Counted from the stretch's first letter, positions 7,116-15,040 are shown. The stretch is 34,336 nt of DNA from Acididesulfobacillus acetoxydans (GCF_900016645.1 NZ_CDGJ01000122.1), one strand, 5' to 3'. Notes: generated by a model from the sequence alone, not told the origin. Made by a program: numbers and translations.

Positions 7116-8393
7116 ATGAAGATAGTGGATGTGCTGGCGGCACCCGGGCTGACGGGGTTCTATTTTGACGACCAACAGGCGATTAAGGCCGGGGCGGCTC
7201 ATGACGGATTTGCTTATACCGGAGAGCCTTTAACTGAGGGGTTTACGGCGGTACGCCAGCGCGGGGAGTCGATTTCGGTCATTCTCGTCTTGGAAGACGG
7301 GCAGATTGCTTATGGGGACTGTGCCGCCGTACAATATTCCGGAACAGGAGGGAGGGATCCCCTGTTTCTGGCTGAGGATTTCATCCCGGTCATTTTGGAA
7401 GAGATCCGGCCCAAATTGGTGGGGCAGGATCTGGATTCTTTTCGGCGTTTGACCAAGATGACAGAAGAGCTGACCCGGTCCCGTGGAGGACGCTACCATA
7501 CCGCTATTCGTTACGGGGTGAGCCAGGCCATTTTGGACGGCGTGGCCAAAGCCAAACGCCTGACGATGACGGAGATCATCGCGCAAGAGTACAATTTGCC
7601 CCTGATTTTGGAGCCGGTGCCGATCTTCACCCAAACGGGGGATGAGCGCTATGAAAATGCGGACAAAGCCATCATTAAACGGGCCGGGGTTTTGCCTCAC
7701 GCTTTGATCAATAATGTGGAAAGCAAATTGGGGCGAAACGGGGAACTCCTGCTGGAGTATGTGGAATGGCTGAAAAAGCGCATCGTGACTTTGGGAGACC
7801 GGCATTACCATCCCACGCTCCATATTGATGTATACGGGACGATAGGCCTGGCTTTCGGCGAGGACACGGACAAGATGGCGAACTATCTGGGCGAGTTGGA
7901 AAAGGCGGCCGATCCGTTCGATTTGCGTATCGAGGGTCCCATGGACGCAGGGAGCAAAGAGGGGCAGCTGGAAGCCCTCAAGGCTTTGCGCTCAGCCCTG
8001 CGGGCGAAGGGGATCAAGGTGGAAATCGTAGCGGACGAGTGGTGCAACACCTATGAGGATATTGTCGAATTTGTCGATGCCGGAGCGGCCGACATGGTGC
8101 AGATCAAAACTCCGGATCTGGGTGGGATTCAAAACACGATCGAAGCGGTCCTTTACGCCAAGAAACGGGGCATTGGCGCTTATGTGGGAGGCTCATGCAA
8201 TGAGACGGATTGCGGCGGGCGGGTGGCGGTGCACGTTGCCCTGGCGGCACGTCCGGATCAAATGTTGGCCAAACCCGGGATGGGTGTGGATGAAGGGTAT
8301 ATGATTGTCCATAACGAGATGAATCGGACCCTGGCGGTTTTGCGGGCGAAGGAAAGCAAGAAGACGCACCGGCAAAGGGCTTTTTGGAGCTGA
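7116..8393 (+). CDS. mal: Methylaspartate ammonia-lyase (3-methylaspartase)
   Basis: The 425-residue enolase-superfamily enzyme removes ammonia from 3-methylaspartate to give mesaconate. With ATG 7116 (GGGAGGA 6 bases upstream), residues fall at the numbering known for the Citrobacter amalonaticus enzyme: metal ligands Asp238 (HIDVYG), Glu273 (RIEGP) and Asp307 (VADEW), catalytic Lys331 (QIKTPD), and a His at 195 (LPHALIN) for the known His194. The N-terminus MKIVDVLAAPGLTGFYFDDQ and the C-terminal ETDCGGRVAVHVALA are also standard. It follows the mutase genes and ends two bases before the next start codon, indicating tight coupling to the HgdB-like gene. Confidence 0.98.
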   Translation: MKIVDVLAAPGLTGFYFDDQQAIKAGAAHDGFAYTGEPLTEGFTAVRQRGESISVILVLEDGQIAYGDCAAVQYSGTGGRDPLFLAEDFIPVILEEIRPKLVGQDLDSFRRLTKMTEELTRSRGGRYHTAIRYGVSQAILDGVAKAKRLTMTEIIAQEYNLPLILEPVPIFTQTGDERYENADKAIIKRAGVLPHALINNVESKLGRNGELLLEYVEWLKKRIVTLGDRHYHPTLHIDVYGTIGLAFGEDTDKMANYLGELEKAADPFDLRIEGPMDAGSKEGQLEALKALRSALRAKGIKVEIVADEWCNTYEDIVEFVDAGAADMVQIKTPDLGGIQNTIEAVLYAKKRGIGAYVGGSCNETDCGGRVAVHVALAARPDQMLAKPGMGVDEGYMIVHNEMNRTLAVLRAKESKKTHRQRAFWS

Positions 8394-8395
8394 TC

Positions 8396-9403
8396 ATGGG
8401 TAAGATTGGCCTGACCACGACGGTCCCCATGGAAGTCATCTATGCGGCGGGGGAGACTCCTGTTGACTTAAATAACATCTTTATTACCGGCCTGGATGCC
8501 ATGAAGCGGGTGGAGGAGGCGGAATTGGCCGGCTATCCGCGCAGTGTCTGCGGCTGGATCAAAGGACTTTATTCGACGGCTCTCCACCATCCCGATATCC
8601 GCAGGATTATCGCCGTTACCCAAGGGGATTGCAGCAACACGCACGCCTTGATGGAAACCTGGGCTCTGGAGGGTCTGCAGATTTTGCCTTTTGCTTTTCC
8701 CTACGATCGGGACCAAGACATGCTGCGCCTGCAGATCGAGAAACTAATCGAGGCCCTGGGGACCTCGTGGGAGGCCGTCCGACGGGAAAAGGAGCGATTA
8801 GATCTACTCCGGGCTTCAGCTTGGGAAATCGACCGCTTAACCTGGCAGGAAAACAAGGTGAGCGGCCTGGAAAACCATCTGTTCCAGGTTTCCTGTTCGG
8901 ATTTTAACGGGGATCCCGAGGGATTTGGCGCCGAGATGGAAAAATTCATCGCCGAAGCGCGCCGCAGGGAGCCGCAGCCGGGGCGCGAGGGCCGGCTGCG
9001 GGGCAAAAAGGAGATCAGGCTGGGCTTCGTCGGTGTGCCGCCGATTTTTACGGATTTGTACGATTTTCTGGCAAGCCGGGGAGCCAGAGTCGTCTACAAC
9101 GAAGTGCAACGGCAGTTTACGATGCCTTTTGCCACCCGGGACATCGTGGAACAGTATCGCCTCTACACTTATCCGTATTCCGTTTTCGAGCGGCTGGCAG
9201 ATATCCTGAGAGAGGCGGAAAGGCGGGACCTGGACGGAATTGTTCACTATACCCAGAGTTTTTGCTATCGCCAGATTGAGGATCTGATCATCCGCAGGAA
9301 GCTGCCTTACCCGGTTCTCAGTCTGGAAGGGGAGAATCCGACGGGCCTTGACGCCAGGAGCAAGATGCGCCTGGAATCCTTTTTGGACATGCTGAGGGAG
9401 TAA
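8396..9403 (+). CDS. 2-hydroxyacyl-CoA dehydratase D-component-like (HgdB-like) iron-sulfur protein
   Basis: The 335-residue protein resembles the HgdB/BcrB family (2-hydroxyglutaryl-CoA dehydratase and benzoyl-CoA reductase subunits). The N-terminal GLTTTVPMEVIYAAGETPVDLNN, the block RSVCGWIKG, then TQGDCSNTH and a later HYTQSFCYRQIEDLIIRRK carry Cys52, Cys79 and Cys290, the three positions expected to bind a [4Fe-4S] cluster; Cys167 is a fourth. It is shorter than usual family members (roughly 370-430), mostly in the middle. ATG 8396 has GGAG six bases upstream, two bases after the mal stop. Only one such subunit is present; a normal dehydratase needs two, so it may work as a homodimer, as in double-cubane cluster proteins, or be a non-dehydratase. 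Its substrate is unknown. Confidence 0.85.
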   Translation: MGKIGLTTTVPMEVIYAAGETPVDLNNIFITGLDAMKRVEEAELAGYPRSVCGWIKGLYSTALHHPDIRRIIAVTQGDCSNTHALMETWALEGLQILPFAFPYDRDQDMLRLQIEKLIEALGTSWEAVRREKERLDLLRASAWEIDRLTWQENKVSGLENHLFQVSCSDFNGDPEGFGAEMEKFIAEARRREPQPGREGRLRGKKEIRLGFVGVPPIFTDLYDFLASRGARVVYNEVQRQFTMPFATRDIVEQYRLYTYPYSVFERLADILREAERRDLDGIVHYTQSFCYRQIEDLIIRRKLPYPVLSLEGENPTGLDARSKMRLESFLDMLRE

Positions 9404-9504
9404 TTGCGGCTTCACCGGGTTGCAGAGGGTTCCTTGGCGCGTGAATTCCGCCGGCTTAGCCGCAGCGCAGGGCTGACTTGGGTTAGCGGTCGTATGATTC
9501 CGGC

Positions 9505-9528
9505 CCCTGCGCCCATGGGTGCGCAGGG
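9505..9528 (+). other. Hairpin between the HgdB-like and HgdC-like genes
   Basis: CCCTGCGC (9505-9512) and GCGCAGGG (9521-9528) form a perfect 8-bp stem around CCATGGGT. It has no T run. It lies in the 189-bp spacer 9404-9592, which stays open in the downstream frame but shows no family similarity. Confidence 0.5.
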
Positions 9529-9592
9529 CATTGGCGCGGGGGCTGAAAGTTGTTTTCCCCGGCTGCGGCGGGGGTGTATAAAAGTTGCGGGG

Positions 9593-10384
9593 GTGATTGC
9601 TCTGGCGGAATTGATTTGCGGGGTCGACCTGGGCAGTCGGAGTGTCAAGATTGCCCTGGCCGAGCGGGGAATAGGAGAAGGATTGGGCCGGATTTTGCGT
9701 CTCGAGCGCGTTGACACCATCGCTTTTTACCGGAATTACGGGCGCAAAGAAGGGGACAAGCTCAGCGTGGATTTTGCCCGCCTGGGCCTGGAATCGGTCC
9801 AGACCTTGGTGTCGACCGGCTATGGGCGTAACACTTTGGAATTGGCCGGCGGGGAGGCGATACCGGAGTTAAAAGCACACGTCCTAGGGGCGATGTATCA
9901 AAGTGGGCTGAGGGATTTCACCCTGGTGGATTTGGGCGGCCAGGACAGCAAAATTATCCAGGTGCGTAAAGGCAAGATGGTGGATTTTCAAACGAATGAC
10001 AAGTGCGCGGCTTCTTCCGGCCGTTATCTGGAAAATATGGCCCATGTCCTCGGCATGAGTCTGGAGGAGTTGGGCCGGCATGCAGAAGATCCGGTGGAAC
10101 TCAATTCCACCTGCGCCGTTTTCGGCGAAAGTGAACTCATCGGCAAGATCGTCGAGGGCCGGCCGCTTTGCAAACTGGCCGCCGGAGTCAACGCCACGAT
10201 CGTCAGGCGCATTCTTCCTTTACTCCGTTCCTTTCCGGGTGAAAAGTTGGTTTTCACCGGCGGGGTCGCTTATAATCAGGCGGTGCGCAAGCTCTTGGCC
10301 GACGGGTCCGGCAGGGAAGTGACCGTGCCGGCGGAGCCTCAATTTAACGGAGCCATCGGTTGTTGTCTTTACCCCGAAGTCTGA
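9593..10384 (+). CDS. HgdC-like activator ATPase (BadF/BadG/BcrA/BcrD family)
   Basis: The protein is an ASKHA-fold ATPase with a bridging [4Fe-4S] cluster, which in this family injects a low-potential electron into the partner dehydratase or reductase. Visible motifs are GVDLGSRSVKIAL (ATP, ~10-22), STGYGRN, LVDLGGQDSKII and TGGVAYNQAVRKLL. The two cluster cysteines are in NDKCAASSGRYLENM (Cys138) and STCAVFGESELI (Cys174). From GTG 9593 it is 263 residues, the size of HgdC (~260). The frame opens at TTG 9404, but the first 63 residues are not family-like. No clear ribosome binding site marks the start. It should be the electron-donating partner of the upstream HgdB-like protein. Confidence 0.9.
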   Translation: MIALAELICGVDLGSRSVKIALAERGIGEGLGRILRLERVDTIAFYRNYGRKEGDKLSVDFARLGLESVQTLVSTGYGRNTLELAGGEAIPELKAHVLGAMYQSGLRDFTLVDLGGQDSKIIQVRKGKMVDFQTNDKCAASSGRYLENMAHVLGMSLEELGRHAEDPVELNSTCAVFGESELIGKIVEGRPLCKLAAGVNATIVRRILPLLRSFPGEKLVFTGGVAYNQAVRKLLADGSGREVTVPAEPQFNGAIGCCLYPEV

Positions 10385-10481
10385 GGCTGCGATCTCCGGC
10401 AGGTTGAAGCGGGGAGGGAACCGCGGACGCCGGTCCCGGGACAGCGAAGGGGGCACGGATCAGAGCCGGCAGAGTATAAGT

Positions 10482-10523
10482 ACCGAGGTACAGGTATCGA
10501 ACTGCGGATATCGAACTACGAAC
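10482..10523 (-). repeat. Three 14-bp units upstream of the mesaconase genes, inverted copy of the 6851 family
   Basis: Units start at 10482, 10496 and 10510 (ACCGAGGTACAGGT, ATCGAACTGCGGAT, ATCGAACTACGAAC). Read on the minus strand they give GTTCGTAGTTCGAT followed by ATCCGCAGTTCGAT. These match the glmE-mal array (GTTCGTGGTTCGAT, GTTCGCAGTTCGAT) almost base for base. The gap 10385-10540 holds no gene. Confidence 0.8.
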
Positions 10524-10540
10524 ACGGGAGGGAAAAAAGC

Positions 10541-11398
10541 GTGAAAGAGATTCATGTGGATCGCATTGTTGAGGCCCTGGAGCAGCTCTGTCTTGAAGCT
10601 AACTATGATCTCGGCGAGGACATCATGGCCAGTTTCCGGCGGGCCCGGGAGAGTGAAGCGTCCCCACTGGGGAAGGAAGTCTTGGATCGCCTGATCGAAA
10701 ATGCTCAAGTGGCGCATGATGAACGGGTACCCATGTGCCAGGACACCGGGATGACGGTCGTATTTGTCGAGGTGGGGCAGGATCTCCATGTCGTCGGAGG
10801 TGCTCTGACGGATGCGCTGAATGAAGGGGTGCGGCGCGGCTATGAAAAAGGCTATCTGCGCAAATCCGTGGTCAAAGACCCCTTTGACCGGGTCAACACC
10901 GGAGACAATACTCCGGCTGTTATCCATTATAATATTGTCGCCGGGGACAGAATCCGCCTGGTGGTTGCGCCGAAGGGTGCGGGGAGCGAGAACATGAGCG
11001 CCCTCAAGATGGGCAAGCCTTCGGACGGTTTGGAAGGGGTTTTGCAGTTCGTGGTGGATACGGTGGATAAAGCCGGAGGCAATCCCTGCCCGCCGATCAT
11101 CGTCGGGGTCGGTGTCGGAGGCACGATGGAGAAAGCGGCCCTCCTGGCCAAAAAAGCGCTTTTGCGTCCGGTCGGAGAGCATCATCCGGAGGAGCGGTTG
11201 GCCAAGATTGAGGCAGAGTTGCTCGAACGGATCAATAAACTGGGCATCGGCCCTCAGGGTTTCGGTGGGACGACGACGGCTTTGGCTGTGAACTTAGAGG
11301 TCTACCCCACTCATATTGCCGGAATGCCGATGGCCGTCAATATCGGCTGCCACTCGACGCGGCATAAAGGGGTCACTCTGGAAGGGAGGGAAGCGTAA
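10541..11398 (+). CDS. Class I fumarase-type hydratase alpha subunit, probable mesaconase
   Basis: The 285-residue protein is the N-terminal-domain subunit of a two-subunit, oxygen-sensitive [4Fe-4S] hydro-lyase of the class I fumarase/tartrate dehydratase family. Three cluster cysteines are visible: Cys66 in VPMCQDTGM, Cys183 in NPCPP and Cys270 in NIGCHSTRH. RVNTGDNTPAVIHY, PKGAGSENMSALKM and GFGGTTTALAV are standard blocks. GTG 10541 has GGGAGGG nine bases upstream. The stop overlaps the next ATG by one base (TAATG). Sequence alone allows fumarase, tartrate dehydratase or mesaconase. Placement after glutamate mutase and mal makes mesaconase (mesaconate to citramalate) the best reading. Confidence 0.9.
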   Translation: MKEIHVDRIVEALEQLCLEANYDLGEDIMASFRRARESEASPLGKEVLDRLIENAQVAHDERVPMCQDTGMTVVFVEVGQDLHVVGGALTDALNEGVRRGYEKGYLRKSVVKDPFDRVNTGDNTPAVIHYNIVAGDRIRLVVAPKGAGSENMSALKMGKPSDGLEGVLQFVVDTVDKAGGNPCPPIIVGVGVGGTMEKAALLAKKALLRPVGEHHPEERLAKIEAELLERINKLGIGPQGFGGTTTALAVNLEVYPTHIAGMPMAVNIGCHSTRHKGVTLEGREA

Positions 11399-11955
11399 TG
11401 GCTGAAATTAAGCGGATTGAAACCCCGTTGACGCACGAAATGGTAGCGGGCCTGAAAGCCGGTGACAATGTTTTGATCAACGGAGTGGTTTATACGGCCA
11501 GGGATGCCGCCCACAAGAAAATGGTGGAGGCATTGTCCCGGGGTGAGGCTTTGCCTTTTGACGTAAAGGATCAAATAATTTATTTTGTCGGGCCCACTCC
11601 GGCTAAGCCGGGTCAGGTGATCGGCTCCGCCGGACCGACGACGAGCGGCCGGATGGATGCTTACTCTCCCACCCTCCTGGCTCTTGGTTTGACGGGAATG
11701 ATCGGCAAGGGGCTGCGTTCGGCAGAGGTTATTGAGGCGATGAAGAAACATGGAGCCGTTTATTTCGGCGCGATTGGCGGGGCCGGGGCACTCATCGCCA
11801 AATGCATCGTGGCCGCGGAGGTCATCGCTTATCCGGAGCTGGGTCCGGAGGCAGTGAGGCGCTTGATTGTGAAGGATTTCCCGGCCATGGTGATTATTGA
11901 CAGTGAGGGAAACAACCTTTATGAGACCGGCAAAGCGCAGTACCGGAGGGCCTAA
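11398..11955 (+). CDS. Class I fumarase-type hydratase beta subunit, probable mesaconase
   Basis: The 185-residue protein is the C-terminal-domain subunit of the hydratase. Typical blocks are INGVVYTARDAAHKKM, IIYFVGPTPAKPGQVIGSAGPTTSGRMD, MIGKG, and AVYFGAIGGAGALIAKCI. The start ATG overlaps the alpha-subunit stop by one base and has GGGAGGG eight bases upstream, so the two subunits are translationally coupled. It closes the cluster: a strong terminator begins 56 bases after its stop. The next step, citramalate lyase, is not encoded in the window. Confidence 0.92.
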   Translation: MAEIKRIETPLTHEMVAGLKAGDNVLINGVVYTARDAAHKKMVEALSRGEALPFDVKDQIIYFVGPTPAKPGQVIGSAGPTTSGRMDAYSPTLLALGLTGMIGKGLRSAEVIEAMKKHGAVYFGAIGGAGALIAKCIVAAEVIAYPELGPEAVRRLIVKDFPAMVIIDSEGNNLYETGKAQYRRA

Positions 11956-12011
11956 GACCGGTTTAACATCTTTGCCGGACAGCTGTCGAGTGTGAGCTGC
12001 CGGCGGGCAAG

Positions 12012-12041
12012 GGCGGTTCCGTTATCTCGGAACCGCCTTTT
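12012..12041 (+). terminator. Rho-independent terminator ending the glutamate catabolism cluster
   Basis: A perfect 10-bp stem (GGCGGTTCCG at 12012-12021, CGGAACCGCC at 12028-12037, loop TTATCT) is followed by TTTTG. Confidence 0.93.
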
Positions 12042-12200
12042 GTCGTAGTGGCTGGGGGCATCAATTGAGGGAGCAGCCTTGCCTTGGGACGCGTTGGTTC
12101 GGTAGAATTCGTACTGCGAGAAAAAGTCGCTTGAAGTCGATAAATAGCAGGAATTATGTCCGGCGAACACGAATGTTCTACCTTGTTAAGAAGTCGCTCG

Positions 12201-12234
12201 CGCATACCGGGTGCCACAGGGGGCACCGGATGCG
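12201..12234 (+). other. Strong hairpin in the 5' leader of the globin-coupled receptor gene
   Basis: CGCAT (12201-12205), CC and GGTGCC (12210-12215) pair with GGCACC (12222-12227), GG and ATGCG (12230-12234), giving 13 pairs with two single-base bulges around the loop ACAGGG. There is no T run, so it is not a terminator. It ends 36 bases before the start codon. The rest of 12042-12270 shows nothing I can name. Confidence 0.65.
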
Positions 12235-12270
12235 AACGGGGTAAAGTGAAGCTGATGAGGGGGGCTTGGG

Positions 12271-13527
12271 GTGCCGGAGTTGAAAGAATTTGATTTGAAA
12301 GAATCCCTGCAATTACTGCGGCTGAATGAAAGCGAACTGGCCTTGGTGCGTGAGATCCGACCTTTGATGGAGCAGGAAGCGGATGAGATCGTGCGCAACT
12401 TTTATGCCCACATTACGACGGTTCCTGGTCTGAAGGCGATTATTGACCGGTTTTCTTCGGTGGAGCGATTACGGGTGACGATGAAGAAATATCTGCTTTC
12501 GCTCTTCCCGGAACGGATAGACGAGGAGTTTATGGCCTGGCGCGTGACGATCGGACAAGTGCATAAGCGGACCGATTTACCCTCGTTTTACTACTTGGGA
12601 GCCTATCAGGTTTTGTTTGACGAAATAGAGCCGCGCATTTTCCGGTTTTATCGCAGAAAAAAAGAGAAAGCTCTGCAGGTGAGCGCGGCTTTGAGCAGGA
12701 TTCGCAGTTTTGATCAGCAGGTGGTGATGGCCAGCTATATCCAATCCTATATGTCGGAGATCGACAAAAAAAGTGAGTTGGAAGCGGCCTTGGCCAAAAT
12801 ATCCCTTCTGCAGCAGCGGGTTAACGATGCCAGCCAGACGTTGGCGGCTTCTTCCGAGGAAACGGCGGCTTCGGCGGCCCAGATGCATGAGGCCACCGGT
12901 CTGATCTCGAACAACGCGGCGGAAGCCGCGCAGTTTTCCAAGAAAGTGGATACTCTGGCGAAAGAAGGAGCAGCCAAGATTCAGGGCATTTCGGAGCGGA
13001 TGTTGGAGCTGGCGGAAATGACGGGGCAGACGCGGGAGAAAATGACTCAGTTGGACGAGAGTTCGGCCCGGATCGCCTCCATCACGGATGTGATCAAAGA
13101 GATCGCTTCGCAAACGAATCTGCTTGCTCTCAATGCGGCCATCGAAGCCGCGCGGGCGGGAGACAGCGGGCGCGGTTTCGGGGTGGTAGCGGAAGAAGTG
13201 AAAAAGCTGGCCAATCACTCCGAACAATCGGTGCGCGAAATCAGTTCCATGATCACATTGACCAAGCAAAATACCTTAGCGGTCAACCAGGCTATTCGTG
13301 AGACCACGCAGGCGATGCAGGCCGCCGCGCAAGAGGCGGGAGAAGTGGTGGCAGGTTTCGGCGAGATTATGTCGGCGATCAATTCCAGCATCCAGCAGGT
13401 GCGTGAGATTGCCGAGCAGATTGACGCCTTGACGGTGACGGCCGGTCAGATAGGCTCCGCTTCGGAAGATGTGGCCGCTTCGGCGACTGCCCTCGCCCAA
13501 ATGGGTTTTGAGACGGAACAGTACTGA
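12271..13527 (+). CDS. Globin-coupled chemoreceptor (HemAT-like oxygen/redox sensor)
   Basis: The 418-residue soluble protein has no membrane segment. Residues ~10-160 form a protoglobin sensor domain. His98 in IGQVHKRTDLPSFYYLGAY aligns with the proximal heme ligand of HemAT (IGxVH...Y.GAY). Residues ~165-415 are a methyl-accepting chemotaxis signalling domain; its hairpin tip is EIASQTNLLALNAAIEAARAGDSGRGFGVVAEEV at ~277-310, given here as the universal MCP motif. The start is GTG 12271 with GAGGGGGG about ten bases upstream. Heme binding would let it sense O2 or another gas and signal through CheA and CheW, which are not in the window. A terminator precedes it, so it has its own transcript. 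Confidence 0.93.
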   Translation: MPELKEFDLKESLQLLRLNESELALVREIRPLMEQEADEIVRNFYAHITTVPGLKAIIDRFSSVERLRVTMKKYLLSLFPERIDEEFMAWRVTIGQVHKRTDLPSFYYLGAYQVLFDEIEPRIFRFYRRKKEKALQVSAALSRIRSFDQQVVMASYIQSYMSEIDKKSELEAALAKISLLQQRVNDASQTLAASSEETAASAAQMHEATGLISNNAAEAAQFSKKVDTLAKEGAAKIQGISERMLELAEMTGQTREKMTQLDESSARIASITDVIKEIASQTNLLALNAAIEAARAGDSGRGFGVVAEEVKKLANHSEQSVREISSMITLTKQNTLAVNQAIRETTQAMQAAAQEAGEVVAGFGEIMSAINSSIQQVREIAEQIDALTVTAGQIGSASEDVAASATALAQMGFETEQY

Positions 13528-13578
13528 GGTATGGAATCTGAGAACATGAATTCTGAGATAAGATAAGATAAGATATGG

Positions 13579-13745
13579 GTTGCGATGGCAAGAGTTCTGA
13601 GGGTATAGGTTCTGAGGATATGAGTTCCGAGGGCAAGAGTTCGCAGGGTATGAGTTCTGAGGATATGGGTTCGGAGAGTATGAGTTCTGGCGTGATATGA
13701 GTTCTGAAGGTAAGAATTATGAGGATATGGGTTCTGGGGATATGG
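13579..13745 (+). repeat. 15-bp tandem array, 11 units, upstream of the HD-GYP gene
   Basis: Units start at 13579, 13594, 13609, 13624, 13639, 13654, 13669, 13684 (17 bp), 13701, 13716 and 13731. Representative units are GTTCTGAGGATATGA (13609) and GTTCTGAGGATATGG (13654); the others differ at a few bases. A GATAA microrepeat (13557-13575) precedes the array and weaker units continue to 13760 and apparently into the first codons of the next gene. No spacers are present. Confidence 0.9.
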
Positions 13746-13770
13746 ATTTCGCCAGGCAAATTGTGTGAAT

Positions 13771-15024
13771 ATGGATACTGAGAATAGGGGCCTTGAGAAT
13801 ACGAGTGAAGAGGCTTTTCAGGTTCGACGACTTTGGGCTTTTTCTAGGGCTTTGGATTTGGCGCTTGTGGATGAAGAGATTGGGCGTGGCTTTCTACTGC
13901 CGATTGGGAAACGCCACGGTGAGCGCGTGGGTTATATGGCGCTTGGTTTGGGCCGTGAACTCGGTTTGACGCGGAAAGCCCTGACGCACGTGACAGTGGC
14001 CGGGCTTTTGCACGACATCGGAGCGGTGGGCGGTTTTCGCCGTTATCACGGGGACCCCCGTCTCATGGTTGAACATTGCCTCTTGGGGGAAAGGTTGGTC
14101 GGACGTTTTCCTGCGGGGGAGAGTTTAGCTCCGGCGGTCCGTTTTCATCATGAGGCTCCTGACCCCGCGTGGGGAGCCTTGGGTGCAGCCGCCGAACAAG
14201 TTCCTTTAGCGGCAAGAATTCTGGCTTTGGCCGACAGAGTTGATGTGCGCCTGAAGCGAGGGGTGCTTACGGGCCGAGAACGGGAGGATGTAATCCGCTG
14301 GGTTCAGAGCGCTTCCGGAAGCCAGTTATATCCTGAGGCGGCGACAGCTTTCTTGAGACTGGCCGAGAGGGAAGCATTCTGGTTGGACCTGGAGCAGCCT
14401 GATCTGCTGCAAATTTGTTTGGGTGTGCTTTTCCCCGGGAGTGAGCTTGCCGCCGGCGCTAAGCTGGAAACCGGCTTTACCGATTACTTGGCGCTAACGT
14501 TTGCCGACCTGATCGATCAAAAGAGCGAATTTACTTCCAGGCATTCGCAGGCAGTGGCAGAAACCGCTCTGCAGCTGGCGCGGGGATTGGGCTGGGGGGA
14601 TGAGGCTTGCTATGAGATGAAAGTGGCGGGGCTTTTACACGATTTGGGCAAGTTGGCCGTGCCGAGAAAGATACTGGATAAGCAAGGATTTTTGGATCCG
14701 GCCGAGATCGCTGTGATACGAACTCATACCTATTATACGTACAGACTGTTGAGCGAGGCAGGGTTCCCGAATCGGCTGGTTCAGTGGGCGGCTTATCATC
14801 ACGAGCGCTTGGACGGCACGGGTTATCCCTTTGCCTTGGGGGCGGGGGAACTATCCGCAGGCAGCCGTCTCATGACCATAGCGGACATATTTACGGCACT
14901 GACGGAAGACCGGCCCTACCGCAAGGCACTGACGCCGGGTGAAGCTTTTGAGCTCATGCGGAAGGGCGCGGGCAAGAGTTTGGATAGTGATCTGATGGAA
15001 CGCGCGGCCAAAGTTTTGACCTAA
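13771..15024 (+). CDS. Double HD-domain protein with C-terminal HD-GYP (probable cyclic-di-GMP phosphodiesterase)
   Basis: The 417-residue protein has two HD-type domains. The first (~35-140) has VAGLLHDIGAVGG and a FHHEAPDP end that lacks the GYP loop. The second (~240-400) is a canonical HD-GYP domain: RHSQAVAETA, MKVAGLLHDLGKLAVP, IRTHTYYTYRLL, YHHERLDGTGYP and RLMTIADIFTALTEDRPYR. These residues bind a di- or tri-metal centre that hydrolyses cyclic di-GMP. No sensor domain or membrane segment is visible. The start is uncertain: ATG 13771 and GTG 13765 both lie in the tail of the 15-bp array without a clear ribosome binding site. It follows the globin-coupled receptor and may act in the same motility or lifestyle response. 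Confidence 0.88.
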   Translation: MDTENRGLENTSEEAFQVRRLWAFSRALDLALVDEEIGRGFLLPIGKRHGERVGYMALGLGRELGLTRKALTHVTVAGLLHDIGAVGGFRRYHGDPRLMVEHCLLGERLVGRFPAGESLAPAVRFHHEAPDPAWGALGAAAEQVPLAARILALADRVDVRLKRGVLTGREREDVIRWVQSASGSQLYPEAATAFLRLAEREAFWLDLEQPDLLQICLGVLFPGSELAAGAKLETGFTDYLALTFADLIDQKSEFTSRHSQAVAETALQLARGLGWGDEACYEMKVAGLLHDLGKLAVPRKILDKQGFLDPAEIAVIRTHTYYTYRLLSEAGFPNRLVQWAAYHHERLDGTGYPFALGAGELSAGSRLMTIADIFTALTEDRPYRKALTPGEAFELMRKGAGKSLDSDLMERAAKVLT

Positions 15025-15040
15025 GGCTTAAGCGAGGCCT

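Noticed and set aside
9404..9592. N-terminal extension of the HgdC-like ATPase from TTG 9404
   Set aside because: The 63 extra residues have no family similarity and contain a hairpin-forming tract; GTG 9593 gives the normal family length.
10541..11955. Plain fumarase for the TCA cycle
   Set aside because: Cannot be excluded by sequence, but the coupled position after glutamate mutase and methylaspartate ammonia-lyase makes mesaconase the more economical reading.
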